Under the pieces are notes generated by a model. It was not told the origin of the DNA, did not search any database, and was given only the letters and a program-made list of their open reading frames with translations. A program made the translations under genes and the position numbers. This document shows, piece after piece, positions 33,701 to 47,400 of a DNA stretch of 64,000 bases (positions are counted from its first letter, which is position 1; every line of letters starts with the position of its first letter). Source of the stretch: Ifrita kowaldi (Eukaryota > Chordata > Aves > Passeriformes > Cinclosomatidae); assembly GCA_013398055.1 (NCBI GenBank), contig VZRS01014563.1, positions 788,265-852,264 on the forward strand, written 5' to 3'.

Positions 33701-34415
33701 CATACTGCCTCAGAGCTGAGGTGGCAACGACTGCTGCAGCCTGGGGGGAAGAGGGGAAGGACGTCCCTCCCAGTGGCTGTTTTCACTGGCAGAGCAGTCC
33801 TGTGCCACCGCAGCTACTCATGGCAATAGCTTCAGCTTCTTTGGGGAGCCTTGATCAGGTGCTGGTGACATCTTTAGTGTCTCAAAGGGCCTTTGTAGCA
33901 TGAAGCTGATCTTTGAGAACACTGTCCAGCTGTAGCAGCACAATTCAAGGGGAAATGTACAGGTGACCCACCTTCAACACCATCACACAGTGTGACAGGT
34001 CCAACACCCCCAGCACATCTTCTCAGCATAACAGAGCTCAGGCTCCTTGAAGAGAATCTCTTGTAGAAAGTGTTCTAGTGTGTACTTGGCTCCATTCTTA
34101 TCAGCATTGCATTTTAATCTCGGTGAATTATTGTCACTTAATCATAATATTTAAAGTAAATATTGACTTAAAGTGAACTACAAAGGTCACTAGCAGAAAA
34201 GCTGACATGAAGGAAGGGAGGTTGTGCTTGTAAGTGGCTGGCCTGCTGCCTGCTGAAATGTTTGTCTGAGTCCTCAAATGTTGAGCTACTCCTCAGTTCA
34301 GTCACCCTGTCTCTTGTTCTGTGCAAGATCCGCATTTAAAAAAATCTTCTAAGTAGTTACTGCTAACTGGCCTCATACACAAGGTACAGTGCTCTCCCTT
34401 AGAATTTCTGTAACA
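30721..34415. other. Proximal upstream region of PLCG2, no gene seen
   Basis: Unique sequence. It includes a strong minus-strand donor-like site (AAG|GTAACT at about 30781), which could end an alternative first exon covering about 30782-31060. It also includes an ETS-type motif CAGGAAGTGA (32108-32117) and a poly-T run near 33017-33026. No coding gene was recognised. Confidence 0.6.
32108..32117 (+). promoter_or_regulatory. ETS/PU.1-like motif
   Basis: CAGGAAGTGA matches the ETS-family core, about 1.4 kb upstream of the CpG island. PU.1 and other ETS factors drive many myeloid and B-cell genes, but one motif is weak evidence. Confidence 0.3.
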
Positions 34416-34483
34416 ATTTGCATTTGTAGATGTCAAAGCAATTTAAAAAAAATAATGAAAAACACTGTATCACATTTTCAAAG

Positions 34484-34590
34484 GCATCAGGCCCAGAGAG
34501 TGAGGAGGTTTGCCAAAGATCTCACACCTTGGGCAGAACATGGCTTCCAGGTTCTAGCCTAATGTCCTGACTTTGGAATGGCATTTCCTC
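34484..34590 (-). repeat. MIR-like SINE remnant
   Basis: The blocks GGCCCAGAGAGTGAGGAGGT, TTTGCCAAAGATCTCACACC, GGCAGAACATGGCTTCCAGG and TTCTAGCCT follow the order of a reverse-complement MIR (CACAGAGAGGTTAAG, TTGCCCAAGGTCACACAG, GGCAGAGCCGGGATTCGAACC). Diverged, so moderate confidence. Confidence 0.45.
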
Positions 34591-37500
34591 ATAGCGAAGC
34601 TCGCTGTGCCAGAAGAAACCTTTTGATTTATCAGAATTATGTTTTCAAAAGTTTCAGTCAAGTGAAAACTCTGCTGTGTGGTTTTGGATGCTCCATAAAA
34701 ACCTTTTAAAAAATACATGTGAAAATATTTGAAATAAGTGTCACAGTGCATTTTTTGGTACCCACATTTATGAGTTATTTACTCAGCATCTTGAGCCAGC
34801 TTTGGCTACAGAAAACACCAGTATGTTTAAAGGGCTTGCAATCCCCCCTTCAGATGAAGAGTTAAATATTACAGTCACTACATCCACAGTGATAAAATGC
34901 CTGCAGCTCATTACCATTTCTATCAACAGTGAGTTGATACCAATGTTACAAGGCCTCAGCAGAAAAGGAAAACTGCAGAAAGCTCTGCAGGGAACCAGAG
35001 GAAATTTTCTCCTTTGCTTTTTAAGCCAATTACATAAAAATCTTTCATAAAAATAATGTGAATTTGAGTGGGAAGGACTGGGAAAAAACAGCGTTTGACA
35101 ATAGTTTCAAATCAAGTGAGTTGTAACTCAGCAAGAAACAGTCCAGCTCTCCCCCCCAGGTAACTTTCAGCCTTTCATTTCTTTCCCACTACAGAGTAGC
35201 ACCACGGGTGAGATGAGGAGAGAAAAGGCTCCGTTACCATCAGCTTTAGCCTCCCACTCTCACTCATTATCCCTGAAAGCCTGGAGAGGTTCAGGAAAGG
35301 GATCTTCAGCAGGCTGGGCACGATGAGCAGGGCTGAACTCGAGCCTTGAGCCACTGCTCTGAGCTCGTCCCAGGGAGCCACGGGGGGGTCTCACAGTGTG
35401 AGAAGAACTCACACCAAGGCTTCTCTCCACAGTCGTTTTCCTTTTTCCTCCCATTCTGCTGAATTCTTCTTAACATTGATTTTGCTGCTGCTGGTGGAAG
35501 CTTTTCTGGGATCATAAAACAGAGATAGCCCAGATCTTTGTCTACTTTCTACACGGCTGATTGCAGGGATTTATTATTGTGCGAGGCCTTCCCTCAGGGC
35601 ACACAGGAAGGGAGGAGAAGTTCCTCATATCTGTGCTCACTCATGCATAGATCAGCTTTAATCTGACACATGCTACATCAGAAAAGTTTAGAAAAGCCCT
35701 CTTGTTAATCAAAGCACAAGAATTCTCTGGGGATGGCAAGAGCACGATGGTCCTAATGCAGATAAGCATGTAATCATATAAAAACACGTCAAAATCTCAC
35801 TAAAATCAAAATATGATTGAAAAATTAATGATAGACTTGAGTGATAATTTCTGAGTAGGGATAGAATGAGAGATACTCTTCAAGGATACGCCTTCCAAAT
35901 GCCTGTGCCTTGGAAAAGCATCCATCTGGTTACAGCTCCAGGATCAGCGTATTTGTATAGAATGCAAATCGTTGTTGCAACTGCTGTTATCTTTCTGCCC
36001 TGTAGCCGTAACTGAGTGAGTCACGTTAAAGGGTCAAAACCTTCTGTTCTACTTTTTGTGGATAAGCATCTTTTCAACATGCAGTGTTAGAGATCCTGTG
36101 TGCCAACAGATCGAGGTAGGAGCTGGTATGGGGTGATCTACAACCATAATCTGTACTAAGAGACTTCTGAGTATGCTGGGGAGCAAATTTACCTTTGCAG
36201 CTTCAGAAGAGCCTCGGTTTAGAAGAGCAAAGGACCGTTTTTCAGAAATTCAGGCAGATAACTCCATATGGTTGCTGATCTCACATACATGTGTGTGTGT
36301 ATAAATATGAATATAGGTAGAATCCTATTACTTCACTTATCATATTAAAAAAAAATCCTTTCACCTCTCCAAACAGATTATGCTTGTGCAAAATTCAGAA
36401 ACTTCACAATATGTTTGTAAACACCAGCTACCAACACTTCTCAATCACTAACATTTGACTGCAAATCTGAATGTAGAGACTCTATGAGGTGTTTTTAAAA
36501 GAAACACAACAATTGAACTTTGCAGAGAAAAAAAACAACAAAAAACAACCAACTTTCTTTCCGTGGAAAATTTCTAACATGCTCCTTACTTAATAGGAGA
36601 CAATGTCTAGAATAAAGAACTCAGCAATGTGAATTTACAAGTGCTTATTTGGCCTGATCTCCAATTAAAAATAGCTTGGTTAACTTCAGCTGAGCATCCA
36701 GGACTGGTGTGTGTGCTTGTAATGATTATAAAAATGTCACACACACAAATTGTTTCCTCTTTTCTTCTCAGACTGGACTAGTAATTTTCAAATACCACCC
36801 CCTCGTTCAAAAAAAAAGCGCTTTTTAATATTCCTTTATGATTAAGAAACTCCTTTTATCCTGGAGCTAAGCTACAGAATATTTTACAGGAGAGAAGACA
36901 AAGGCTGGAACACAGAAGGCTCTGCCAAGTAATTTAAACCCAACTGTGTTCTCTCCAGAACCTTTTTGCCACATATGGGGAATTATTTAACCCCATTTTT
37001 GCAGAGGATAACTGCCCTGCTGCGCCTCAAAGGCAGCAATACAGAGCTTACCTTTAATCCAGTGCAGAATAATGAGTGATACACTGCTGAGATGAGTGAG
37101 GCAGTGTCAAACGGAGGTTTCTTCCTCTTTGTACTCTGATTCCACCTGGGTAAAAGCACACTGTTAAGACCCCTTAAGCATACAAAATCTCTGATCAAGG
37201 TTTCAACAGCCTGGGCGTTTTAGCTAATTTAAAATGTATAAGAGAAAAAGTTGTCACCTTTGATGACTCTCACTTCTTTGCAGGGACAGATTTTGTTATG
37301 GCTGCTGCTAGCAGGGGAAAAATAAAAAAAAAAAGAAATCCTAAGAAAGAAAGTGGAACACTAACTCTGAAATATGTCCCTTCCAGCCAGCAGGACTCTC
37401 TCCCCTTCTAGAGCCCACATGGGCTGAGCCCTTTTCACCCTGTCTCGCTTGCATCACACATCAGTAACATAGCAATGTGTTAATAATGCCCCCACCTGAG

Positions 37501-40500
37501 ACCAACCAACAATTGTAAGTTTCTGGTTGTCTTAGGCAAATTTTGAATTCTTTGCTTCCTGGTTTCTAAACCTTTGGGATGCCCTTTCTTCCTGTTTTAA
37601 GTTTTTTCCGTATCCAAGGAGTTTATAATTTACTTTTTTTTTTTAAAAGAGTCTCAGGGACTCTGTTCATTGAGCTTTTAGGGAAATGTCAAATATCTTT
37701 AATCCTTAGGAAGAAAAAAAATCAGAACCCTGAGGATTGAAAAAGCTCATATCTGTTTTGAGATATGCATTTATAATAGATATGCAAACATTCAGCTCGT
37801 TTTTGGCCACGTGCTGTCAGGAAAATATGGCTTAAGCATGGAACCAAGGATTTAAAAGTTAGACCAGAATAGAACCCCTGGTTTGTTACCCTGGAAGGTA
37901 TTAAGATTAAGAGAAGGCTCACTTTGTTAACAACTGATAAGTGGCACTCATTTACTTTTTTAATTTTAAAAATAGTGAATACATTGAAGCTGAATAATAC
38001 CGGTTTTCAATTGATTTATATGCAAATAATAATCAGAATTTATAATTAGATCTGTAGATAAATCTATTAAGAAATAAATACAATTTTAACAGACTGAAAT
38101 GCAATGCAAATATTTATATCAAAACAGAGTTTGAATATGGCAAAACAGAGTCCACTTTTTGAGATCTTTTATGAAAACCAAACAAAACACGACACTATTT
38201 GACCAAAAAGAAACCATAGAAAACTAAAAATGAAAAAACATGCAGAAGTATAACTGGAGAAGAGGCTCCTTATAGGACTTCTTAGGAAAAGTAAGAAAAT
38301 CCTGCTCCCAGTAAGTGCCAGTCAGCAGCTTCCCCTGGTCTGGCAGCACAGATGGAAGGAACACACAGAGCTGCTGACTTGCTGACAGACATCTTCAGTG
38401 GGCTGAGGAGACCTTGGCTACTGCTGTGGCGGGAAAGCCTCCGTTACACAGCAAAGACAAGAGCTAAAGTTGCTTTTTGATGATTTCTGCAGTGTGACAG
38501 CAGCCAGGCTGTAGCACCGGGCAGTGCAACAGCAGCAGTGCTGCAGCAAGGAGATATTTTGCTAAGAAAATTGCCGGACAAAAAAGGCAGCAGAAGAACA
38601 TCCTTGATACTACAGAAAGAATAAAACAAAATGTTTCCAGTCTCCTACTACAGTGGATACCAGTGAGATGCTTTGATATCAGGGAGGAGATCAGTCAACA
38701 GAATCAGAAACTACAGGGCTGGAGAAGGCGATGTCTCCAACCCCGCGTCTGCCTCTGCCCTGCTCCGCTTTTAGCTCCCTTCTTGTGAAGAGCAGCTTTC
38801 CACCCCCAAAAGATGAGAGATAAGGTCAATGGAAAAGCAAGGTATTGCCAGACTGTGGCTAATTTTTTTCACTTTTATTTTTTTCGAAGAGAGGAAACAA
38901 TGTGTGCAGAGCAGCAGTGGTTCATACTGGGTCAGTCAGGAAGTGTGGGGCTGAGAATTTAAAAGACAGGCATTTTTGGTTTGTGGTTCTCTCAGAGAGC
39001 AAAAGCATACAAGAAAACCTTTTTTTGGCTAAAAAATGCAAAGTTTGAGTTCACCTACAGCTAGCTGAGGTATCAACATCATGTTTCACTCTGAAGATTG
39101 TCACTTTAGGTGGAGTACTTTGCATCTGTGGCTGCAGTTATTACAGAAAGGCTAAATAGCTAAAACCAGCGCTCCTTTGGATTGCAGCACAGATAATAGC
39201 AGAAGGAGGACAGGAAGACAATGAGAGATTATTAACTCTATTCCCACAGGTGAAGAGCTGAGGCATAACTGGTTTCAAGCTGAAGTTTCACACACATCTT
39301 CATCCAGCACTTACAGTGGAAAAAGGCAGTCGCTGCTTCTGCTGTCCTCACCTGCCTCTTGCCGTCTCTGCCCCAGCTCAGCCCACACAGATAGGAAAGA
39401 AATCTGAAAACCCAAATCCAAAACTAACACTGTAAATATTGGAAGCAATGGGAAAAAGAGCATCAGCTGGACGTATATCTCTTTAAGTTACAAAACTACA
39501 TTTAATTTGGCCTTTCATGGTTGTTACTTATTAGCAGTAAACAAGCTGATAATCTTTATTGCTGTAAATGGGCATGGAAAATTAATGCAACAGAACCACT
39601 CAGAAGCTCACATGAGTAGTCCTTGAACAGCAGAGTTGGCTGAAATACCTGGAATTCAATCTGCATGTTACACAGTTACATCTACCTTCTGATGAGGGAG
39701 CTGGAAATAGAGACTCTGTAATTAAGCAAAGCACTGTGTGTTTTGAAATTCGTTAATGGAAAATCCAACCAGCCGGCAAACAACTGATTCCTGTGATGAC
39801 AAAGAGAAAAGGAAAAATCTGTTATGCCAAGACACCTACAAACAACTTAAAATACATTAAGATGTATCTCAGTTGATATGACAAAAAAAAAGAAAAGAAA
39901 ATAGAGTAAGAAATTTGTCAAAGATTCACTAAAAAAAAAAAGCATTTTGCAAACAGGGAAAGAATCACCAAGGTTTTTGAAAACCTCCATGATGATAAAA
40001 AAAAATCCACACTAATAATTTCTGTTGAAATATTCAAGCATCGAAGTTGAGAGCAGAGCTGCCTTGGAAATGCTGTTTCTTGCTGACATATGTTTTACAG
40101 ATATTTTTTAGACCTTCAGACATCATGGCTTTATTTATGTGTGTGCTGAGAACAAATTTGCTGCCTTCCCAGGCTTGTTCAAAAATGGTTTTTAATCACT
40201 CTATCAAAAATCAGGGTCTGCATAAAAATTTGGAACAGCTGAAGAGCAAAAAAGCTGCAGTTGCTCCTCAGTGTTCATGGAGCCCCCTGCACCACACTGG
40301 TTCAACCCTACCTCCTTTTCATTTTTACTGTTAAAAGGAAAGATGAATGTTTGAGGGATAGGCTGGTGCTACCAGCATAATAAAGATGTTTTTAAATTAG
40401 TCTTTTCTCTGACTGAAGGAGACCAGCAGTCTTTCTGGATAAGTTTCAGTTGAGAAAAAACAAGGAAGAAATTGCCGTATTTCTTGTACCAAATTGCTTG

Positions 40501-41214
40501 GTTACTGCAGAGGAGAAGAGAGCCCAGGCAGGGTGACAATCCCAGCTGATTTTACAGGAAATGCCTTTTTTAAAAAATGACAGACCCATTTTTAGCAGCT
40601 GATTTGCAACGATTTGTTCAAAAAAATACCCTAAAATCCCAAACACGGAAAACAGACTCTCTTTACTTCTGTAGGGTTTGTTGCAGGCCCTTGAGAACAA
40701 AGTGCAGAAGAATAAACCAAAGGACACTGCTGAGACTGTGCTGTGGTTTTGTAGCACCAGGTCACATCTCAAACCCCACCACCTGAGCTGCTGTTGAGTG
40801 ACCACAGTCAGGCCACTTGCACTCACACGAGACCTGTCATGGCTCCTTTGCTTGTTTACATCATTACCAGAGGAAGCCAGAGCTGGGCTAAACAAAACTC
40901 TTGCAAAGTATCCAGGAGAAACCCATGAACTCAGTGGAAAGCAGCTGGCTGTTCCTTTTCCTTCCGTATTTGCCCTCGAATTGTTTGGACAGCAAAGACG
41001 GTGGAGGTTGATGTCGCAAAGGGGACAGGGACAACTTTCTGCGGAAAGCACTGCGCAGGCATCCCGAGAGAGCAGCAGCACTCGGAAAGACTGAGCCTTT
41101 TCCAAGGGATCAGAACATCCCATTGCAGTGGGAGCTCCCCAGTCCCTCACCAGAGTCCCTGCATGGGAGCAGCTGGTCTGCACAGCAAGGGATTTGCATG
41201 GCAGGACACACTTC

Positions 41215-41370
41215 CTGCTGGGATCGAAGCCACAGCTGCACTCTGCTCTCCCCAGCCCTGCAACTGCTCCTTGGGCAAGTGACTCTGTGCCTCAGTTTCC
41301 CCAACTGCAAAACGGACACAAGGATACTTGACTTTGCTGAGGCCTTGGTTCAGGACTACAGGAGGCAGTG
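41215..41370 (+). repeat. MIR SINE fragment
   Basis: A forward MIR signature: CTGGGATCGAAGCC, then CCTTGGGCAAGTGACTCTG, then TGCCTCAGTTTCCCCAACTG and CAAAACGGACACAAGGATA. These match the GGGTTCGAATCC, CCTTGGGCAAGTTACTTAACC, CTCTGTGCCTCAGTTTCCCC and TGTAAAATGGGGATAATA parts of MIR. It is the clearest of the four MIR-like pieces in the window. Confidence 0.75.
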
Positions 41371-43145
41371 TTTGTGATGCAGTGTCTGGCTGCAGTATTT
41401 GTGGTACACTATTTATCAACAAGGCTTTCAACAATATCAACAACTATTTATCACTAATGCAGCATTATCACTACAACCAGCATTACTATTGTTTTACTAC
41501 AGATGGAACCTCTGCTACCAAAAGTTATCTCGCTGTACTTAGAAACTAAATCTGCATGAATGTAACACTGAAAAAAAATTTGTTATTCTGAGGCCAAAAT
41601 GCCAACCATATTTATTTATACTTCTAGTTTTTCAGCGACCATGTGATACAGTCATGTTGGCAAAAAAGAAATATATTTTAAAGCATCATTTGTTGATGGC
41701 AACTTTAACATCCTTTATACCCCTTTCCCAAAGGCAAAGGATTATCTAATGAAAAGAAAGTCAGTATTACAGCACTGAGGTTTGGAATTAGCATGATAAA
41801 TTGAATTTTAAAACAATACTGGCCCTATCCTGTACTTGCAGATAATATAACGGAGCTGATGATTTATAGGAGCTGCCACTGAGAATATAACACAGAAGGA
41901 GACTGCCAAAGTAATATTCCTATTCATATATGTCATATCACATTTATATGGCCCTTATATGGCGTGTGGACTGTGAGCCTCAGCCAGGAAACCTGCTCCA
42001 GCTGCAGTTCCACTCCTCCTGCCTGAAGCCCTCAGCAAACCTTCGAGGAGCTCCTGGCTGCTGTGGTTCCAAGCCAGTGACCCAGAAACACCAGCGAGCA
42101 TCTTTGCATGATTCAGATTCCTAAAATTCTCCTTTCCCGGGACATTAAAATATCATCCATGCTACTGTGGCACTTGCTTTGTTATTCATGCCAGGATTTG
42201 TGTGCGTTCTTCCAGGACCATTTATGCCAACCTCCCTTTTAATGATAAACCAGTGATGGTTCAGTGAGTCCGAACGTACCAGGTGTTTCCGTCACCAAGA
42301 GCTGTTGCTTGTGCAGTGCTTTCCTACAAGCCATGCAGAAGGCACATCAGTCCCCAGGGAGAGAGGAGAGATGCCTGCTTTCCTTATCCCTGGCAGCTGC
42401 AGGGCAGAGATGAAGGAGCAACACAAGATTCACTGGCCAATGGTACTAATTTCCATAAACTGCAGTGTATAAAACTTACCATGTGTGGCCACATGAACAG
42501 AGCACTAAATACAGGTAGGATCCCCATCCTGAGAATTACCTCTCCTCAGTCTCTTATCTGTCCCTCTGCTGTGTCTAATCCTCTTAGTTTGTTGCTCTGC
42601 TGCTTCTTCTGTGATACCACGATGCCACTCACTGCCTACATCCAGTATTAGCAGACTTTCTGCTCAGGATTCATTTAGAAGAAATGTTGCTCAGCAGAAT
42701 CAGACAAGTGTCTGGCTTGGCTCCTAAGTGCCTCTCTTCATGCTGCATGCCCACTGGCTCTTTTTTACCTTTCTCTTTCAAAAGGGCCTCATAAGTGAGC
42801 AAATAAATCTAACGGCATCAACAAAGTCACCTCCAGACACCCCAACAGCCATCTACCTTGCACTGGATACAACTATGCCATTTCAGTAGTTTTGACGTTT
42901 CAGAATTTTGACTTTCCCAGTTTCCCAGTGATTTTTCTCAGGTTTTATCATTTACCTCATCCACACAGGCTACTTAGTGCCTAGTGATCTCTTTCTAGAT
43001 AGTCTACAGCAAAGATGGATTGAAGATCAGTTTAGCTATTAGCTCAGCTGTTTCACTCTGCCAGCCTGACTTTCTCCCAGAGATAGGCCAGTTTAGCAGC
43101 TTATCTTCTCAAATCTGCTCTTGCACATGTGACCCGTATTTGCAT

Positions 43146-44282
43146 ATGGCACACATCCCATGGGACAGCACGTTTAGCCCTCTGCATGCTGTACGTTACT
43201 GCCCCTTGTACAAGGAGCTTACTTGGGGTTTGGTTACTGCTACAAGAGCAGGCACACAGGTGTGCATCACACTGCAGATATCACCATGGGATTTAACCAC
43301 AGGCAGTGAACAGTAAGAACGGTCTTGTATTAAAATTAAGCTGAAATAAAATGAAAGCAAAGGTCTACAAAATTATAGCTAGAAATGGATGTGAGATACT
43401 GTACTGAGTATGAGAAACTCAGAGCACCAGACTTTCTCATAGCTGAGAAGCAGACTGTATTCAGACTTTCTTGATAGTCAGATCAATAATTTGATGCTTT
43501 TATAGACTACAATGCTTACTAGTAACAGCAGTAAGAAGACCGTAACGCAAAAGAAATTTTTATTCTTACCATCAGATTGGAACAGCCTCCTTTTATACCT
43601 ATTCAAGGGCTCAAGGCTGTGTTTGGTCTTCAGGATGAGTAATATTTTCCTAGGTAATGATTTGCTCTTGGGAAGTCTAGCTGATTAGCTTCCTGATAAC
43701 CTTGGATGGACAGCATTAGTGAAGAACAAAATGACATTATAAAGAAAAAAACCATTTACCAAAGAGCAGACAAGGACTCCTTGACTGGACACATACAGAT
43801 GGATGGGTTGGCTTTTTAGCTCTGTATTTCAAGACGGAATTTCATTTCTGTATTTTAGAGAAGCTCAGATTTATTACTGAACACGGCTTTGAATGTGACA
43901 AAGTCCAGGGCGATCAATTGTCGGTGTTATTACCGCGGAAAGGGTCATGACCATCAGCACTTGCCAAACTGCTTGCGAGCCCGCAGTGGTGGTCACTGGT
44001 GGCACATGTCCTGTTCAAACCCGCATTTGCCCAAGCCGGGCTCATTTCCTTTCCTAGCCGTGCCATGCGAGGGCAGCAGAGATTGCGGAACGGGAGCCGT
44101 GTGCGGGGACACCGCGGGAGCGGTCCCCGGGTGTCCCGGCCACCCTGGCCCCCGCCTCGGCAACCGCAGGGACTCCCGCAATCCGAGCTGGACATGCCGC
44201 GGAGCCTGTGAGGCACCTGTGTCCGGACAATCAGACGATAAATAAGGTGCTCTTGAGGTCATAACACTTTTAAACTTTTGCG
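43146..44282. other. Intergenic sequence with a GC-rich patch at about 43.92-44.21 kb
   Basis: Mostly unique AT-rich DNA, then a CpG-rich patch (GTGCGGGGACACCGCGGGAG and flanks) directly before the CR1 element. Overlapping open frames of 70-118 codons in both strands there are a by-product of the base composition. No gene was recognised. Confidence 0.6.
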
Positions 44283-44430
44283 ATGGAGTCACCATCCCTG
44301 GGGGGATTTACAGGACCTGTCGATGTGGCTCTTGGGGACGTGGTTCAGTGGTGGGCTTGGCAGTGCTGGGCTAATGCTTGGACCTGAGGATCTTAGAGGG
44401 CTCTTCCAACCTAAATATTCCATGATGCTC
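44283..44430 (+). repeat. CR1 LINE, 3' end fragment
   Basis: Strong match to the 3' tail region of avian CR1: ACCATCCCTGGGGGGATTTA, CGATGTGGCTCTTGGGGACG, TGGTTCAGTGGTGGGCTTGG, CTAATGCTTGGACCTGAGGA and CTTCCAACCTAAATATTCCA, ending in a degenerate ATTCCATGATGCTC tail. CR1 copies are typically 5'-truncated, as here. This is the main pointer to a bird or other sauropsid genome. Confidence 0.92.
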
Positions 44431-47400
44431 ACCCACCTCTAATGCAGAGAGGAGAAAGGATACAGAGCAGCCAGAGCCTGTGTGCGACTCTCACGCCTTA
44501 AGCAGGTAAAGCTCAGCACCGAGATTTCGGCTCCACCTGACTCTGATTTCCAGAGTCCCAGTTAAGCCTGTTTGATTTGGTGACAGCCAAGGAAAAGCTG
44601 CCATTCCTCACCTTGCGAGGCCAAACCACAACTCTGTCGTACAGACGCCATGAGGTGGAGCCGTGCACCAAATCCCAGCCGCGAATACACGGCGACCAAG
44701 GGCTTTTAGCTCTTTTTTCTTCCACTTCAGCCTGGTTGATCCTAAGGCTCCATCCGAAGTCAGCTGATGTTTACAAGCACCGATAAATCAAGCAGAAAGC
44801 GCTGACTGTAATGCTGCTCGTTATTGATCGGGTGCTGCAGGTGATGTTTAGGGGAGGGCTGGCCATTCCCACCGTTCCCTGGGGAATAGGGTTGCTTCGG
44901 GATACCGTCAGGCACCAAGGTCGGAGCCGGTGAGATAATGTTTTGGGGTTCTGTTCCGTGTCTGTGTTGGGCTGTCCTGATTACCTTGCACAGGCCACTT
45001 GATTTGGAGGTTTAAAGAGGGCCGAGCAGTTTGAGTGAGAGACAGGGCATGGAGAGGCTAATACAGATGCTTTTCTCTAAGCTGCCTCTTGACCCTATAA
45101 TCTTCTATTCCCCTGTCAACCGAAATCTTCAGCTTTTCCTACAAAGGTACATTCTGCTTCCTTGCACCTCTTTGCCGTGGTGTTTGCTGGCTGCCAAGGT
45201 GGATGCCTTTCTTCAGCCAGAAGATGAGCCGAGCCTGTTTGCAGGAACTGGAGGGGCAAAGCAGCTGAACATAAATCCCATACGTCTGTTGGCAGCTCAG
45301 GCAAGGATGGGTGGTTGTTTGAAACTGCTCCAAGCCAAGCACTGTGATGTGGTTTCATCTGGACCATTCCACTTTGAAATATCTGCTCCATTCCTTGTGT
45401 AATTTTCATGAAGGAAAATTTGAAAATCTGTGAGGTATTAATTTTGCAGGAACACTATTTCCCACTTAAAAACAAACATCTTGGGGAAATTCCCAAGAAG
45501 ATCTGAATAATACATCTGTAACACTGACAGGCAACCCCTGTGATCATGTGTCTTTCATTGCCTGGGGTCTATTAAAGCTATGAATCCCATCTGTGATGCA
45601 CAAGGATGGCTACTGAACATCCCGATAAGAGAGTTGTGATGTGTCTGGAAATATATCCTACAATAATATTTTCTGGTATTTGGTGTAATAAAGGGAATAT
45701 TGTCATTGATTACCTCACTGATACGTAACTTTCTGTTGGCAAATCTTTCACGGTAAGGTTATAATAATATCACTCTTTGGCATCTCTGCCAGATACTCAA
45801 CTCTTTATTTTCTGTTCTGTCATATAAGCTGAGTAATTTATATGCCTGTTCGATACAAAAGGTGCTTATTATATGTTTCAAGAAAGAGATTTGACAATAC
45901 CTGCCTTGTAAGAAATACTGAGTTGTAGAGAGGCAAGGCAAAGGAAAATGCTGTAAATCAAGAGGTGACAAGGCAGTTTTCAGATGGAAGATTAGAACAC
46001 TGTTCAGGGTTCCACAAACAAATAAGTTGAATTATAGACAAAAAGCCACTTTCTAGCATTTGTCCCCTGTCGCCGCAGTCCTTTTAGGGACATAAATCCC
46101 ACTGAAGTCAAATCATGTCTATAAACTAAATTCCAAAATTAATCCATAAGTAGAGTCTGACATGGAAATGCTTATTATTAGTTTGGTTTGTACAAGATGT
46201 ATAGATATGATTTCAAATAAAAGCAACATTATGGAAAAAAATACGTCAATTGCAGTTTCGTCTGAATAAGGACTGCACAGTATGAATGTGTCCCAAAATA
46301 ACACATCAGCAGTGATCTAAGTGAAGCTTAGCTAACATTCCCTGTGCTGTATTTTTGCACAGGTAATTCTGTGTGACTGCTTAACCCCAGCTCTAAAATG
46401 ACATTGGTTTGGCAAATGGATGGGGGAGAGCCCCTGGCTCCACCCAGGGAGAAGGAGCAGTGGCTGCCTTTCAACCCGTACCACGATGCAAGTGGATGTG
46501 TTTTAGCTGAGGGACTAAGAACCTTTTACTGTTTGCAACTGCCCCAAAAAGTGCCACCACAGGTCTGCCTCCAGCCATCCAGGCCAACAGCCAGGCACAA
46601 AATGTGGAGACTTAAATACAGCAAGAGCACAAGGCGAGAGAAACCCATTTGGATGTGAGGCTGTGTGGCAATGCAGTGAGGGAGCTGCAGAAAGGTTCTG
46701 CCTGGGTCTGCTTTCCTGTGACCAGGGCAGGTAACCCCAGCCCAGCAGGCAGGATTCAGAACACAAAATATCAGGGTTTGGGTGCCAAGAACTGATCATG
46801 CAAACTGCCTTAATCCCCCTGAGGAGAATGCCTGAGCACCATGGGAAAGAGCAGCTCGTCGTGGATGCACATCCAACATTGTCAGCCCAATGCTGAACTC
46901 CTCTTTAGAGGCTCACAGGACAACCCCACCCTGCTTCTGCTGGTTTGTACTGCCCTGCTTTCCGGGGCAGTGCTGCTCCACCAGCAGCCAGCTCCAGGGC
47001 CATCTCCATGGGGACTCCCCTGCTGACCCCGGACACCACTGTCCAGCCCTTGGCAGCCACAGGGAGCAGGGCTTATCCTGCTCCTGGGCAGCACCTGGCT
47101 TTTGCAACATCATAGAGGAACAGAAGACCAAGGCATGGGAAGAGAAATTGATCCTCCTTCCAACTTCCCCTTGAGCAGAGATGTCATTTCCCAGTCTGAG
47201 ACTGGGAATCCAGACCCCGATTCAGAGAGCAAGGTGAGATTATCATTAACTCTCCATGCAAGCAGGAAGATCATTGCCACTGAAGATGGAGCGGGACATT
47301 CCCTGACTCGGAGCAGCTCACCTGGGCAAGGAAAAGCACCCTCACCTTACCCTGGGGAGAGGAATGCACATCACTGCTCTTTTGAGGCAGCAGCTCGGGT

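Larger units (their letters stand above)
34416..43145. promoter_or_regulatory. Cluster of perfect POU octamers upstream of PLCG2
   Basis: Perfect ATGCAAAT (or ATTTGCAT) octamers occur at 34416-34423, 35962-35969, 38020-38027, 38104-38111, 41192-41199 and 43138-43145. The octamer binds Oct-1/Oct-2 with OCA-B in B cells. Otherwise the interval is unique intergenic DNA with two MIR-like remnants and no gene. That it works as an enhancer region is inference. Confidence 0.35.

Noticed and set aside
40446..41183. 245-codon minus-strand open frame in the intergenic region
   Set aside because: No domain, no splice structure, mixed composition; competing frames overlap on the plus strand. Considered chance.
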